Source: Symsagittifera roscoffensis (taxonomy: Eukaryota; Xenacoelomorpha; Acoela; Convolutidae). Taken from it: DNA of 64,000 nt. The stretch covers positions 30,199,301 to 30,263,300 of the forward strand of contig NC_087066.1 of assembly GCF_963678635.1 (NCBI RefSeq). Direction: 5' to 3'. Every line of letters starts with the position of its first letter. Within the stretch, counting starts at the first letter, position 1. Below are positions 11,660 to 22,584 of the stretch, piece after piece. Position numbers and translations under genes: made by a program. The notes beneath the pieces were generated by a model. The model ran no database searches and had not been told where the DNA came from. It worked only from the letters and a program-made list of their open reading frames with translations.

Positions 11660-12130
11660 TATTGACAAGTATAGGTGTGGAGTGCTTCAGAGCTGACTCC
11701 GAAAAAAGTATTTCGACTCAAAAGACTTCAAAATCGTACGACTTTTGTGGGTCACGCAAAATCGCAACAATTATCTATCGGGTCGCGCAAAGTCGCCTAA
11801 AGCTCTTCAATCGCGCAAAGTCACAGCAAACCCATTATGAGTCGCATTGGTTGCATCTTAAGTCCCCGACTTCGACCTGGGCTGTATGAAAACTGTACGA
11901 TAAGGATTTTTCCCACAAAATGATTTTTTTTTCAGAAAACCTTCCAAAAACTTTTTAGGCAAGTTTAAAGAAGCTTACATCGGGCTTTAGTTCAATGAGA
12001 ATTTTTTAGTCATCAAAAGATTAATGTTTTTCGGACAAAAAATTTTTTTTTGCCACTATTTCTCTTTATGAGAGTTGTATGATACGCTTTTTCATTCTTA
12101 TGAAGATAATCAAAACTGATGATTTGTCTT
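11660..12130 (+). repeat. Dispersed repeat R2, copy 1
   Basis: It matches 19820-20255 through TCGCGCAAAGTC, GAGTCGCATTGG, GCATCTTAAGTC, a GTATGATA block and the final TTGTATGATACGCTTTTTC. The GC-richer 5' half contains repeated TCGCGCAAAG units. No ORF is conserved between the two copies. Confidence 0.7.
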
Positions 12131-13145
12131 TGATTGTTTATAGTCCAAAAAACAGGACACGGTTTATAACATCTCTTCCTCCGTTTTATTATGAATAAAT
12201 GAATGGAAGGGCATTGATGTAGTTAAAGTAATGACAGGGCATTTTTGTCATTGCGGTGAAACAAAATCAGTTAGTTTAAAATGATTTCTCTAATTTGCCA
12301 TTTTTGGTTATGATGATTTGTGAAATACCTGATGATGTATTTTTTTACTTACCGGCATATGTCAATACGTAGATTAACCTGAAGTTTTGGTGCCAATTAG
12401 TTTGTTCGTTTTCTCAATTGAAAAATTTTGGCTTATGTGTTTCAAAGCAAAACACAAACATGAAGCCAAACCCAAAAAAAATTTACATAGAAAAACTAAT
12501 CATACAATTCCATAGTACAAAAAAATGCGTGTTTTGCTATTTTCATACCTTCATTGAAGTCTTTGGAACATAAAAAAAGTGTATGATAAGCATTTTTTGA
12601 TAGTATGGAGTTGTATGATAAGTATTTTTTGTCGACTTAAGCGTGTTATTGTTGGGTTGTTGTGTTCTGGTTCTTGCACCCATTTTCCCGGTATACAATC
12701 TAGGTTGCTTTTTGCGTCTTTTTTGGTAAAAAGTCAAATAGACCTACATATCCAGAGTGCTAAGTAGTTTCCACCAATATAATTGAAGAAGATTTGAGAA
12801 AAATGGGTTTATACCTATTGGCATCTACTTTTTTGCAGACTGTGTGATGTAATAAAAAGTTCAATGAACCAAAGTCCTAAAGACTTTATTGATAATAATA
12901 ACACTTACGTCTAAGCTGGTTTTTTCTCCAAAAATAATTTGCTAGATGGATGCATAACCATAACTAAGATACGTCTCAAGACGAGACGTTGAAGACAAGC
13001 ATAGTCGATTTTGAAAAGATAAGTAGCTTAGATTTGATGTGTTCATGAATATCTAACGTATAGCGAGCGAACTCAGCAACTCAAACTAACAATCTTAGGT
13101 GAGATCTATTGTTTACTAAACTAGTGAAAAATGTACTCATAAGAG
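12131..13145. other. Non-coding stretch with short GTATGATAAG repeat
   Basis: Two close copies of GTATGATAAGNATTTTTTG lie at 12579-12630; the same motif recurs in R2 and near 10 kb. No supported gene is seen. Confidence 0.45.
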
Positions 13146-13980
13146 GAGCCCGGGTTGAGTCACGACTTAATTTTCTACTTTGCCGGTCGCGCTGATGTTC
13201 ATTCCTTGACCAAAATTCCATAGTCTGAATGAGATTTTTAGTAGCGTACAAAGTCTGGAAGTAAAGTATCTCGGTCGCGATGGTCTTGAAAATTGAAAAG
13301 TTAGTTGCGATTTTGTCGAAAAATTTGTCGCGTTACGTCTTTGAAGAAGTCGAATTCGGATCTACGGCCTAGCCATTGTTTGTTTTCACTCAAATAAAAA
13401 GAAATTTTTACACCACTTGGCTCATGCTATTTTTGTTTTTGTTTAATAACAGTCGGAGTAAATTTAGCTGGTATCTAGAAATAGTAGCGACACAATCGAA
13501 AAACAAAAAAATTGAAAACTAGGCGCTTCCTGGTCCAAAATATGTCGCGAGATATTCAAAAAAATAGTTGCGACATGGTAAAAAAAAATTTTCTCTGTCG
13601 AACATAGTCCAAACATAAATGACTTGGATTGAGACCGTCAAAACATATGGAGCCTGAGTCGAGACGCTCGAAACGTACCAGTTTTTGGTCGAGTCGGTCG
13701 AAACATAAATCAAAATCTTTGGTCGCACCGGTCGCGATTAGTTTCCTTCGGTTGCGCCGATCGCGGTTCTTTTTCCTTCGATTGCTCCTGTTGCGCCTAA
13801 TTTTCCCTCGGTCGCACCGTTTGCGGACACATTGCATCGGTCTGCAAGACTGGACATACCGAGTTTTGTCGCAACCTTCTGATCATAAAACCACAACCTC
13901 GACCCGGGAGGAGGTAAAATTGATAAACAATGAATTGCTTTACAACAAAATGTAGAATCACGAGCTAGTTTTCACCATAA
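13146..13980 (-). repeat. Repeat R1, copy A (GTCGC-rich, with minisatellite)
   Basis: Its base composition (GGTCGCG, TTCGGTTGCGCC) is unlike the AT-rich surroundings. Units of about 30 bases (GGTCGCGATTAGTTTCCTTC type) are repeated three to four times at 13725-13830. On the minus strand two frames carry the repeat-coded peptide, but a frame change breaks it here, while copy B keeps one frame. A third, shorter relative is at 49715-50112. Confidence 0.7.
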
Positions 13981-14130
13981 ATTATACAATCGGCTATCAC
14001 TCTTGTTTTTTTGCGTGTTTTTTTGTGCAAAAGGTTTTTTGCACACTGAAGGGTCCCTAAAACACAGACTGAGCTTTTTACGAAGATATATCTTTCTGAC
14101 CTGTTTACGCTTTGCTTTCATAAATATCAG

Positions 14131-14520
14131 GGATTCGACCCCCTGCCGACCCAAAGGGCCCCCCCTTTGGTACTTTTTAAGAAATCCATTTTTTGCCGAC
14201 TGACCCTGAAATTTTTCTAAAGGCACCTTCAGCGCCAATATATACTAACTTTGAGGGGGAACGCGCGCCAAAAAAACGCGATACGCGATTTTTCTGTAAT
14301 AATTTTTTTTTTAAAAATGCCTAAAAACGGCTTTTTGACCTATTTTTTCAAAAATTTGCCTGCGGCGCACAAAATTTGGCTAAAACAGGGACCTTTAAGT
14401 GCTTTAGAAGAGCTCGGAAAATCAATTTGGTCGACCTAAAAAAAAAGGTTGTCAAACTTTCGAAAGTTTTTTGAAAATCCGCCCCCCTCCCCCCTCGAAA
14501 AAATCCTAGATCCGCCCCTG
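14131..14520 (+). repeat. Repeat R7 insertion in copy A
   Basis: Copy B has CATAAATATCA joined, through about 10 bases, to TTGTATCTATGTATTTACG, whereas copy A has about 390 extra bases between these anchors. The insert contains AATCAATTTGGTCGACC and ends TAGATCCGCCCCTGG, matching 1658-1856. No clear target-site duplication is seen. Confidence 0.8.
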
Positions 14521-14795
14521 GTTGTATCTATGTATTTACGAGCAGTTACCGTATTTGTATTTTTAAGCACCAGCTTTGTTTCTCCATCTGAAGTAAGGCA
14601 TTCACTAAGTTGAAAAAGAAACTTTACGCCGTTTGTAACCATCACAAATTATAAATGAACTATTCAAGCAATTTTACATGCGGTATGAGTTTAAATTTTT
14701 TAAAATTGCTGAAAAAAGTTGATACTGAAACATTAACTGTTTTTTGTATACATGTTGATAGCGATCACTAGTTCGCTACATTTGCAGTCTTTACA

Positions 14796-15086
14796 ATGAA
14801 GTGGCTCATTCATTTCCTCTTTGCGGCCCATTTGCTGTCCATTTTATATGAAGTAGAGAGTACTGTGTGGCCAGTGCGAAGAGTGAACTGTCAGAAGTTG
14901 AATGAGGTGAAGAAGATGACGGGGCCAGAGAGGATGGACTGCTTCATGGACCAGAGCAGGAACAAAGAGGGCTTCAAACAGTGCATTTATGAGTCACAGC
15001 AGGCCAGCGATCGGCATTCCATTAACCGTGTTACACTTCAAACTGAAGTGTTAGGAGGCTTCAATGTTAGACAGGCATATAATTAG
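14796..15086 (+). CDS. Small secreted protein X, copy A
   Basis: The ORF has 96 codons with an ATG in good context. The first 22 residues (MKWLIHFLFAAHLLSILYEV) form a signal peptide, with likely cleavage near VES. The mature part is charged and has three cysteines spaced as NCQ, DCF and QCI, in a helical pattern (LNEVKKMTGPERMDCFMDQS). It differs from the copy at 26073 by five substitutions in 291 bases (three amino-acid changes), fewer than the flanks show. Further exons are possible, since the odd cysteine number and the C-terminus after TLQTEVLGG look unfinished. No known family is recognised. It might be part of one gene with exon Y at 18.5 kb, but this is unproven. Confidence 0.72.
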   Translation: MKWLIHFLFAAHLLSILYEVESTVWPVRRVNCQKLNEVKKMTGPERMDCFMDQSRNKEGFKQCIYESQQASDRHSINRVTLQTEVLGGFNVRQAYN

Positions 15087-18000
15087 AATATTTTGAAAAA
15101 AAAACATCTTTTCCAGCTGCATTTTTCTTGTTTTCCTAAAAAGTTGGCCGGAAAAAGTATTCTTCGGTTCTACAAATCTTCCATACAAAAATTTTTGTTT
15201 CAACTTTCAAAGATTTCGTAATTTTTGGTCACATTTCGACTTTTTCACTAGCGGCAGTTCTGGCGGCACTTTTTCTGTGATCCGGCTCCGAGTTTGATGC
15301 AATTTAAATTGACGTGAGGAAAAACATTATACATTTACCTTATCACTAGGTTAGCGCAAAACCGAAAAATGATCAATGAACGATAAAGGACAGTCAGAAC
15401 ATTGAGGGTCTTGACCTGATACAAGCAGTCAATTAAACTTATTTGATTGATATTTCAACTTAAAATTTCAGCTCCCACATCATCTTATGAATAGCTCAAA
15501 TGATAGTTTCATTGATAATAATTTGGAATTTCATTATCAAATGATTATCATCAAATGATAATGAATAACCATGATCTATTTTATTAACAAAAATTAAAAT
15601 CAATAAGGATAGCCGGTTGCTGTGCAACTAGCTTAGTATATTCAAACCACATGTAAAAAAACACTTTTTAAAAAATGTTTTTTCTTTTCTTCAAACTAGT
15701 TTCATTTTTAGTGAGCGATGTCATAAAAGAGCTATACAAAAAGCAAAAAGTTAGTGAATCAAATATAATCGACAGCGTTAGTTTGTTTTCAAAAATCGAA
15801 TAAAAAATACAAAAGAAAAGAGATCAAAGATGATGTTTTTTCTAATTTTATTTGGCCATTAAATTTTACTTTTTGTTCAAGAAAATCGTGATGGCAAGGA
15901 AAAGTTTTTTTTTTCGTGAAATAAAATTCTCTGAGTCTATTTTTGATTGCTCTACTTGCTTGAAATTTGACTAAAACTCAAAAATTTTGAACCGCTTTTT
16001 CTCAAAACTGGGAACTTTTAAAAATTTTATTTATCTCGTTAAAACCCTGACTTAAAGTTCTTGATTATGATAAATAAGTCGACACGCTCTTATGATATTT
16101 GATGCCTGATTTTGCACGGAAAACGAAAAAAAAACACAAACTCGAACTCAAATTTCGTCGCCATTTTCGTTGGACGTAGCAATAAACATAAGGACATTTT
16201 TTATGCGTGCTTCCATGAATTTATCTTTGATAATGAACGCGTGCGCTCAATACCCACCATTTGTGGTGATTTGAGTTGTTATTGTGGCTTTTTGTGCAGA
16301 TAGAGATCAAAAAGTCTTTCAAAAATTCAGGCTAAATATTGTTAAAGACTATTTTAAGGTCTCGCATTCTATTTATTCATTACAGTTTTTGCACCATTAC
16401 TTTATGGTTTTCAATGCATTGAACGAAATGCTCTTTTTCGCTCCATGATCTTCATTTTAAATAGATTTTAAACAATTGTCACTATGTGAACAAAAGGGTC
16501 GTGTCAATCAGATCTTCAGATCTTCGTTTTTAAGATTTTTTTCTGATTGTTTATAAGAATCAGTGAGCGTTATTAAGACACCTATATAAGAAGAGTGGAC
16601 ATTTTTCAAGGAAATGTCTTTGAAATTCGGTTTTTTTAACAATTTCTCCCGAACTGGCAGTTTATGTAATCTAATTTTTGTTTGCATTGACAAATTGCCA
16701 TGAAAACTGCCGTCTGATTCTTTTTATCTTCACAATCACATAAAGTCCAACCAGGAACTTTGGTGACATCAAAAATTTATTTGCAAAAAGGACATCTATA
16801 CCGAGTCGGGAGATACGGTAAAAAGCCAATTTTTGTACATGCTCATATTTGATTTTTTAACAGGTTTTTCATTGTTTTTTTAAACTTTGTTTCAACTTAA
16901 TTTTTTTTTCTTTAAAAACAACATTGAGCTGGTAATTTGAAAACCAAATCGCGCTCAACACTTATGAATGAGTTCAAACTTGAAGTTTATTTTTAAGAGT
17001 CAGCGAATGTCCTATAAAAATTGTGATCGACATCTGGTTTAGATAAGAGATTTTTTTTTTCAGATTTTCCAGGGGAATAGAAGTTTTCTCTAACAATCTT
17101 GTTCTCTCCAATTGGTTTAAATTCAGCAAAAAAGTGTCAATTGTAAACCAAATAACTCTTAAATAATTGAAAACAAATATAGGGCAGTTTTTGCTGTGCA
17201 AGTAGCACAAAAAGTTTCGACCACAAAAAAGCGTACTTAATTTTGCAAAATGTGATGATTAATTTGTTCGGAGCTGAAAAAAAGACAAGAAAATTTACAA
17301 ATTCTATATTTAGAGAACGCATATTTGACAACAGTCTTCAACAAAAAAATTATCGGAAAATCAACAAAAAAAATATTTGAAAGCAAAAAAGATACATTGA
17401 AATATCAATTATTTACATTTAAGAAATCATGTGCAGATTTTTTTTCAAATTTTCTAAGAAGGCGCTGAAAAAATTCAATAATAAATTCTTTTAGAGTAAA
17501 TTACCTTTTTTACGTTCCAGTTCCTTTTAATAGATATGTTTGTTCACTTTATTCGCGCGATGTTGGACGTAAAATCAAACATATTTAATCGTTTTTCTCT
17601 ATATTGAGGATTTTGTTTGAGAATTGTTTAATAGGGTTCTAATTAAAACTGCAAGGGTTTTAATATAATTTATCTTGTGTCCTTTTCGATATTTTTTGGG
17701 ACTTGATTTTGCGTGGTAAACAAAAAAAACTAAAACACAACCGAAAACAAAGGTTCTCCCCGTTTTCAGAAGTACAATTACTGCAAAAAACCAAATATCA
17801 GTGGTAAGTGTTAACTAGCTTTATTGCTTAAAAAGTTCAAATTGGCTCCATTCGCGAAAAAGCTAAATTAGTATGCTGTACATAACTATACAGAGAGACA
17901 TTTTTTATTAATAGTAATGAACCTAGTGAGTACTCTTATATATGTCTTGATGATTTTTTTTTTCAGTTAACAAAAGTTTAAAACTTGCTCACGCTCAGTT

Positions 18001-18407
18001 TTGATTTTTCGTTTTTGACTTTTGTTTGACATGATTTTTGTTAGTTCACTTAATTTTTTTAAAGGAAGGCAAATCACACAATTAAACAGCAAACGTGTGA
18101 AGTTCACTAAAAACGTGGTCGAATTCTAATGTCAAACATGGAATGAAATTATCATATTTCCAAGCGAAATAAAAGCTGTTTTGTTGATCCAGTTTACCAA
18201 ACTGAGCGCTTTTATGAATGGATGTCAATCATGAGTTGTCTTTAAAATTTAAAGACAATTTTTCTTTGAACTTTGAAATTTGAGTTTCTTCAAAATCAAG
18301 TAAACTTTTTTCTGTTTCCTTGCGCTCATTACTCTTTTTTAAATGTCAGTTGGCTATGTTTTAAAAATTTTATCCCATCATAAAGCGTTTTCTTTGTGCG
18401 CACAATC
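15087..18407. other. Non-coding part of copy A (intergenic or intron)
   Basis: It is collinear with 26364-29673 but with many substitutions and indels, unlike the X and Y coding parts. It includes a hairpin-bearing element copy at 15385-15432. No ORF is kept open in both copies. Confidence 0.6.
15385..15432 (+). repeat. Small hairpin-bearing dispersed element, copy 3
   Basis: GATAAAGGACAGTCAGAACATT is followed by GAGGGTCTTGACCTGATACAAGCAGT, the same block order as 5048-5112 with a weaker hairpin. Blocks are given here as short shared words. Confidence 0.5.
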
Positions 18408-18426
18408 ATGTTCCGATCAAAACGAA
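18408..18426 (+). CDS. Candidate first mini-exon of gene Y, copy A
   Basis: ATG TTC CGA TCA AAA CGA A is followed by the donor gtaagta. Copy B has the same with one silent change (TCA to TCG), consistent with coding. The phase left by this donor does not match the frame of exon Y under a simple GT-AG intron to 18510. So either this is leader sequence or the junction is non-canonical. Confidence 0.35.
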
Positions 18427-18510
18427 GTAAGTACTTTAAGAAAACAAAACAAAATACAAAAGTTTTGCTAAAGGCTTAGTTAATTTTGAAAATGTTCATC
18501 GCTGACAAAG

Positions 18511-18849
18511 GCCGCATATCAACTCGGCTACGAAAATTGGAATCACAAAGAAGAGAAAATGAAAATGATGCGGCCTAGCTTCATCAAATGTCTCGAGTCC
18601 AAAAATGCTTCTGTTCCCGAACTGAAAGAGCAATACGAGATGGAGGCAAAGTATGACAACATGAGACAGAATCCACCCACGCCTGGACCGACTCCGGATC
18701 CGAATGCATGGCGAGAAGAAGCGATACGAGACAAGTATCACAAGAAAAACGAAGGCAGCAAGCTCTCTCTCAATTTCCAGTATTTAGTTGCTACTCTCAG
18801 TGGTGCTGTTCTAACCAACACTGCAACCATTTTTCAATTTCAGCTTTAA
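18511..18849 (+). CDS. Gene Y exon, copy A (charged protein with Pro-rich segment)
   Basis: The frame is open from 18490 with the best acceptor CAAAG at 18510, and runs to TAA at 18847-18849. It passes an internal ATG at 18559. Over 18511-18770, copies A and B differ at four sites, all third positions and all silent (GAA/GAG, AAT/AAC, CCT/CCC, CCG/CCA). This fixes the frame and shows purifying selection, also upstream of the ATG, so the exon is longer than the ATG-started ORF. Features are an amphipathic N-part (NWNHKEEKMKMM), one Cys, a Pro-rich linker (NPPTPGPTPDPN), a basic helix, and a mildly hydrophobic tail (LVATLSGAVLTN). The family is unknown. Confidence 0.72.
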   Translation, partial: AAYQLGYENWNHKEEKMKMMRPSFIKCLESKNASVPELKEQYEMEAKYDNMRQNPPTPGPTPDPNAWREEAIRDKYHKKNEGSKLSLNFQYLVATLSGAVLTNTATIFQFQL

Positions 18850-19084
18850 CGTGCCGTCAAATTGTAGCTTCAAGCCGTGTTATTACCTATAATATACTAA
18901 TCGTGCTACTTTTACTTCGGTTGTTGCACTGGAATTTATTACGTAACCTAAGAACAGCTCGAACTTATCAACTTTATACCATAAAAATGTTTTCATCACT
19001 TCAATTGATTTGATTTTTGTTCAAATTAATAACTTTTTCACCTGCTGTTTTTCCTCATTTACTGGTGGCAGGCATGTACACTCT

Positions 19085-19306
19085 AGTATGGTGGCCAATC
19101 AGGTGAAAATTGGCCCCAAATTCAGTGTTGAATTTAAAGCGAAGGACGCGAGTATCCTCTGGTTCCTGATACCCTCACCACTCAAACGGTCTTCCACTAA
19201 GTACTGTTTTACAGTATCCAGTTTTGGCTTTAGACTTTTCCAAAAACTGCCCACTAGCCGCATCTTTGCCTCATTTTTTCTGCCTCAATTTTGCCAGTTT
19301 GCTTTT
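19085..19306. repeat. Conserved block near the right end of copy A
   Basis: It matches 30355-30565. Both strands are open in both copies for 60-70 codons, but the differences between copies change residues in either frame, so coding is doubtful. The block loses about 90 bases relative to copy B just before the gap. Confidence 0.5.
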
Positions 19307-19506
19307 NNNNNNNNNNNNNNNNNNNNNNNNNNNNNNNNNNNNNNNNNNNNNNNNNNNNNNNNNNNNNNNNNNNNNNNNNNNNNNNNNNNNNNNNNNNNNN
19401 NNNNNNNNNNNNNNNNNNNNNNNNNNNNNNNNNNNNNNNNNNNNNNNNNNNNNNNNNNNNNNNNNNNNNNNNNNNNNNNNNNNNNNNNNNNNNNNNNNNN
19501 NNNNNN
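19307..19506. other. Assembly gap (200 N)
   Basis: Exactly 200 unknown bases. By collinearity with copy B it should hide the equivalent of the short terminal exon at 30661-30846. Confidence 0.98.
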
Positions 19507-19819
19507 CATAACTTTACTTTCAAATTTTCTATTGTTTCAGCTATACTTGATTATAATATACTTGATCACTTCTTTTCTTCCTTGAATCTTGTTTTGAGTT
19601 ATCCTCTCAGATATGATTATTAACCCACTTTGATTCACCATTATGCACATCAATTCAAACCCACTTATCCGAACTAGAACTTTGAACTCGTCTGGACTGG
19701 TAAATTTCAAAAACGTCCAAATATTAAACGCTCTGGTCTTGTTAGAGCTGCATTGCTTCATATAATTAGGTCTCGTACAGACGTTTTCGGGGTTGACCTC
19801 AGAACGAAACATATGCTTA

Positions 19820-20255
19820 TCATTCAATTCCACACATGCGTTTTGTGGAAAAAACGCTTATCGTACGACCTTTAATGGGTCACGCAAAACCGCAACAAAT
19901 CTTTTTTGGGTCACGCAAAGTCGCATAAAAGTTCTTCGGTCGCGCAAAATTGCAAAAAACCATTTTGAGTCGCATTGGTCGCATCTTAAGTCACCGTCCT
20001 CAACCCGTGCGTTTATGAAAACTGTATGATAAGCATTTTCCTACCATATATATTTTTTTCGGAAATGAAAAAAAATTTCTGGGCAAATTCAAAGACGCGT
20101 ACAATGCAGTTTAAGTTGAATGAGAACATTTTAGTCATCAAAAATTTCTTCTGCCACAATAAGTTGGACAAAAAATTAATTTTGCTACTATTTTTCTTCG
20201 TGAAAGTTGTATGATACGCTTTTTCTTTCATATGAAAAAACCAAAACTGAAGAAA
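19820..20255 (+). repeat. Dispersed repeat R2, copy 2
   Basis: It matches 11660-12130: GGGTCACGCAAA, TCGGTCGCGCAAAA, GCATCTTAAGTCACC, TGTATGATAAGC and TTGTATGATACGCTTTTTC occur in the same order. Confidence 0.7.
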
Positions 20256-20469
20256 ATTTTGTTTGTTCTCTTAAAAGTTTGACATGAGGCGACCTTCGGT
20301 ATCTCACTCTAGTTTATCTATTTATCTATATCTCTATCTATAATCACATCTTAGAACTCATTTAGTTTCTGAAGTACGTTTGTCGCAAGATCAGTTGCGA
20401 AAGCCTGTGGTGTTAATTTAAAGTTGTTTAAAGGTCTCTCTAAAACATATTCAATTCTGGAAGCTCTAA
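20256..20469. other. Leader of the Gypsy remnant, possible LTR debris
   Basis: It has a TATC-rich simple stretch at 20316-20346, then unique sequence. No matching 3' copy is seen after 23322, so an LTR cannot be shown. Confidence 0.35.
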
Positions 20470-21384
20470 ATCTATATTCTCTATTCTATTCGGTTTATAT
20501 TTATTCAGTTATTAATTTACAATTCAGTTTTTACATACAGGTTTTCCCCGCAATCTAAGGGAAACGTCCTGGCGCAGCCAGCAGTTCCTGTGAATGAAGA
20601 CAGGACTGACCTACACGGAATCCCTCCATTTTGGGCCAAATCATCGGTTAATCGGCCTTTCGTTCGGGAGACATGGGTGGGACAATTTTTCTTGGCCTTA
20701 AGCCTAAAGGATAACATTTCGCCAGGGGAGCTGTTAGTCGCTCCTGAGAATCTAGTGGACGAATCGTATCCTAAACTTGAAGCTCCGGGACCGTCAGAGG
20801 ATGCAACAGAAGCTGCGAGTGAAGAACTTAGAAATGCAGCTGCGAACAGGCGAATGGACGAATACACTGCGGAGAGGATACGTAAAGGTCCTCGAATAGG
20901 ACACGGTTGGTGCTATCATGAGGCAGAAACGCGTCTGAAGTCGAGACTCTTTTTCTGGTTAGTCAATGAGAGGGAAAAGAAGTTCATCGATTCGTACCCA
21001 TACTTGGACGCCAATTCGTTCTCGTTTATCGATTTTCACAAGAGCTGCGAGTATCTATTTAAGGCTGAACGCGACTACACAGTTGAGAGCATCAAGTTGT
21101 ACAATATAGCTTTCAGACAAGAACAGGAGTCGTTTTTCTCCTTTTATGCACGTCTTAGCGCACAAACTGCCTTGTGTAATTGGCCGATAGAACAAGAAAA
21201 TCTAACGCTTAAGGACTTATTTATTGGTTGCATTAGGGACATTGATGTACAACGTCAGTTAATCAAGCCAAAGGTTAACCTCGAAGACACATTACAACTA
21301 GCGTTAGAAAGCAAAAAACGGCAAAACCTTGGGAACAATTTCAAAACTCCATACGGATCAAGCAAGAAACTACATCCTCGGTAA
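20470..21384 (+). pseudogene. gag: Gag (capsid) region of the Gypsy remnant
   Basis: The frame is open from 20470 to TAA at 21382-21384. Translation probably began after 20540. The capsid-like part has ERIRKGPRIGHG, SFIDFHKSCEYLF and EQESFFSFYARLSAQ, typical of the retrotransposon Gag helical fold, followed by a basic segment (ESKKRQNLGNN). The stop cuts it just before the nucleocapsid, which continues in another frame, so it ends by frameshift. A GTG at 20590 is sometimes taken as the start but there is no reason to prefer it. Confidence 0.75.
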
Positions 21385-21740
21385 AAAAAGTTCCGTAACC
21401 CATCAAACCTTGGACGTAGGGGAGGTCCTCATCGGTCTAACCAACGCCCAAGCTAGTCAAAACCTTGTTACTTCACAGCAATCCTTTTACATAAGAACAT
21501 CGTCGATCGCGTCCGGCCAGAGAGGCCACGTGCAATGTTGGCAAAAATAAGGGACATTTTGCTAAGGTATGCAATACCACAAAGCACCGAGTCAACATGA
21601 TACAACAAGCTGAACCGCAACTGGCCCAAGAATGTGATTTCAAGGACGTAGTAGAAGATAGCGAGCCAGACTACGGTGTTATGGCAATCGATATGGTGGA
21701 ACCGTGTGGAATCAACAGTTGGAATCTACCAACTTCTTAG
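21385..21740 (+). pseudogene. Nucleocapsid zinc-knuckle remnant
   Basis: The parts RGHVQC and KGHFAKVC lie in different frames around 21515-21575, together resembling CCHC knuckles. After them comes an acidic stretch (DFKDVVEDSEPDYG) in one frame to about 21740. The frameshift and the taa at 21548-21550 prevent a continuous product. Confidence 0.6.
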
Positions 21741-21899
21741 GGCAGATGGGGGAAAGCCCAGAAGCTTCAGTATTCAATTGCGATCTGGAAATACTTTCTT
21801 TTATGCTATGGAGGACCAATGCGGACGACAATCGTCAACAAGGACGACAATCGTACAACCTTTCAGCAAGTTTGGAACCTACATGGCCCAATTCTGTCC

Positions 21900-22110
21900 A
21901 AAGGCGGCCGTAGTAAATAAATGCGTTTTGATCGACAACAAACTCGCGATACCGGAGCAGCTCAGAAGTGCAATTCCTGCCCGCCTTCACCGATCGCACC
22001 CGGGACAAGCAGCTATGATGGACGCATCAGAGTACATATGATGGCTCTTCTTGAACCACCAGATAATCAATATGTGCGAGAAGTGTTCAGAGTGTTTGGT
22101 AAGAGTATCA
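21900..22110 (+). pseudogene. Integrase H2C2 zinc-binding domain, broken
   Basis: HRSHPG gives the two histidines (codons at 21988 and 21997), and MCEKCSEC gives the cysteine pair from 22075 in the same frame. A TGA at 22039-22041 lies between them, so the domain is cut by a stop codon. The linker spacing is normal for Gypsy integrases. Confidence 0.75.
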
Positions 22111-22584
22111 AAACTTCGAAAACGTATAAATCTGCTAAACCGTTACCGTCGCTTTCAGCTCCTAATCAAGAAATTCAATTCGACCTTGCGAGCCGGCTAA
22201 TTGACGAAAAGGTTGGCAAAATGTTTATCCTAGTTGCGGTGGATCGTTTTTCGAAATATTCCCTCGATTATGCTAACTAAGACAACAAGTGCAAAATATA
22301 TAGTCAAATTCTTAAACTCCTATTTTCGTAGCTATAGCACAATCAGGACGGACCACGCGGTCGGTTTTAAAAGCGTTTTAATTAGTGATTTTTGTAAAGT
22401 TAGAGGAATTAAACATATCCTCACAACAGTCGGGGATCATAGAAGTTGCGGTTTGGCGGAGCGATCTACTGTAAACATCAAGCGGAAGTTGGCGACCGAA
22501 AAATTAGATCCTATTTTTGAAAATCTAAAATTGATTTTACAACAAATCATTGACGACATCGGAAAAAAAACCACGCTGTTTTAA
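22111..22584 (+). pseudogene. Integrase catalytic core, broken
   Basis: The first acidic site is in FDLAS (near 22185). VAVDRFSKYS follows in the same frame, which ends at 22280; the core then continues in a second frame. RTDHAVGF holds the second Asp and GLAERS the Glu, with exactly 35 residues between them, the DD35E spacing of retroviral-type integrases. The frame change between the first and second Asp makes it inactive. Confidence 0.8.

Larger units (their letters stand above)
13146..19306 (+). repeat. Segmental duplication, copy A (runs into N gap)
   Basis: It is collinear with 24770-30660. It holds repeat R1, the X gene, 3.3 kb of non-coding sequence, the Y exon and a conserved block near 19.1-19.3 kb. 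Relative to copy B it has an R7 insertion of about 390 bp (14131-14520), an extra 37-bp stretch near 13340, and a shorter minisatellite. It lacks the 80-bp tandem duplication seen at 28.0 kb. The right edge is hidden by the gap. Confidence 0.92.

Noticed and set aside
14131-14140. GGATTCGACCCC looked like a tRNA T-arm
   Set aside because: No matching acceptor, D or anticodon arms around it.
18496-18741. 81-codon minus-strand ORF opposite gene Y (and its twin at 29762-30007)
   Set aside because: The between-copy changes are silent in the plus frame and the mirrored minus reading is hydrophobic antisense; it is a shadow.
19307-19506. ORFs of X residues across the N run
   Set aside because: They are artefacts of unknown bases.
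20590-21384. GTG at 20590 as a real Gag start
   Set aside because: The frame is open well upstream and GTG starts are not expected in an animal element.
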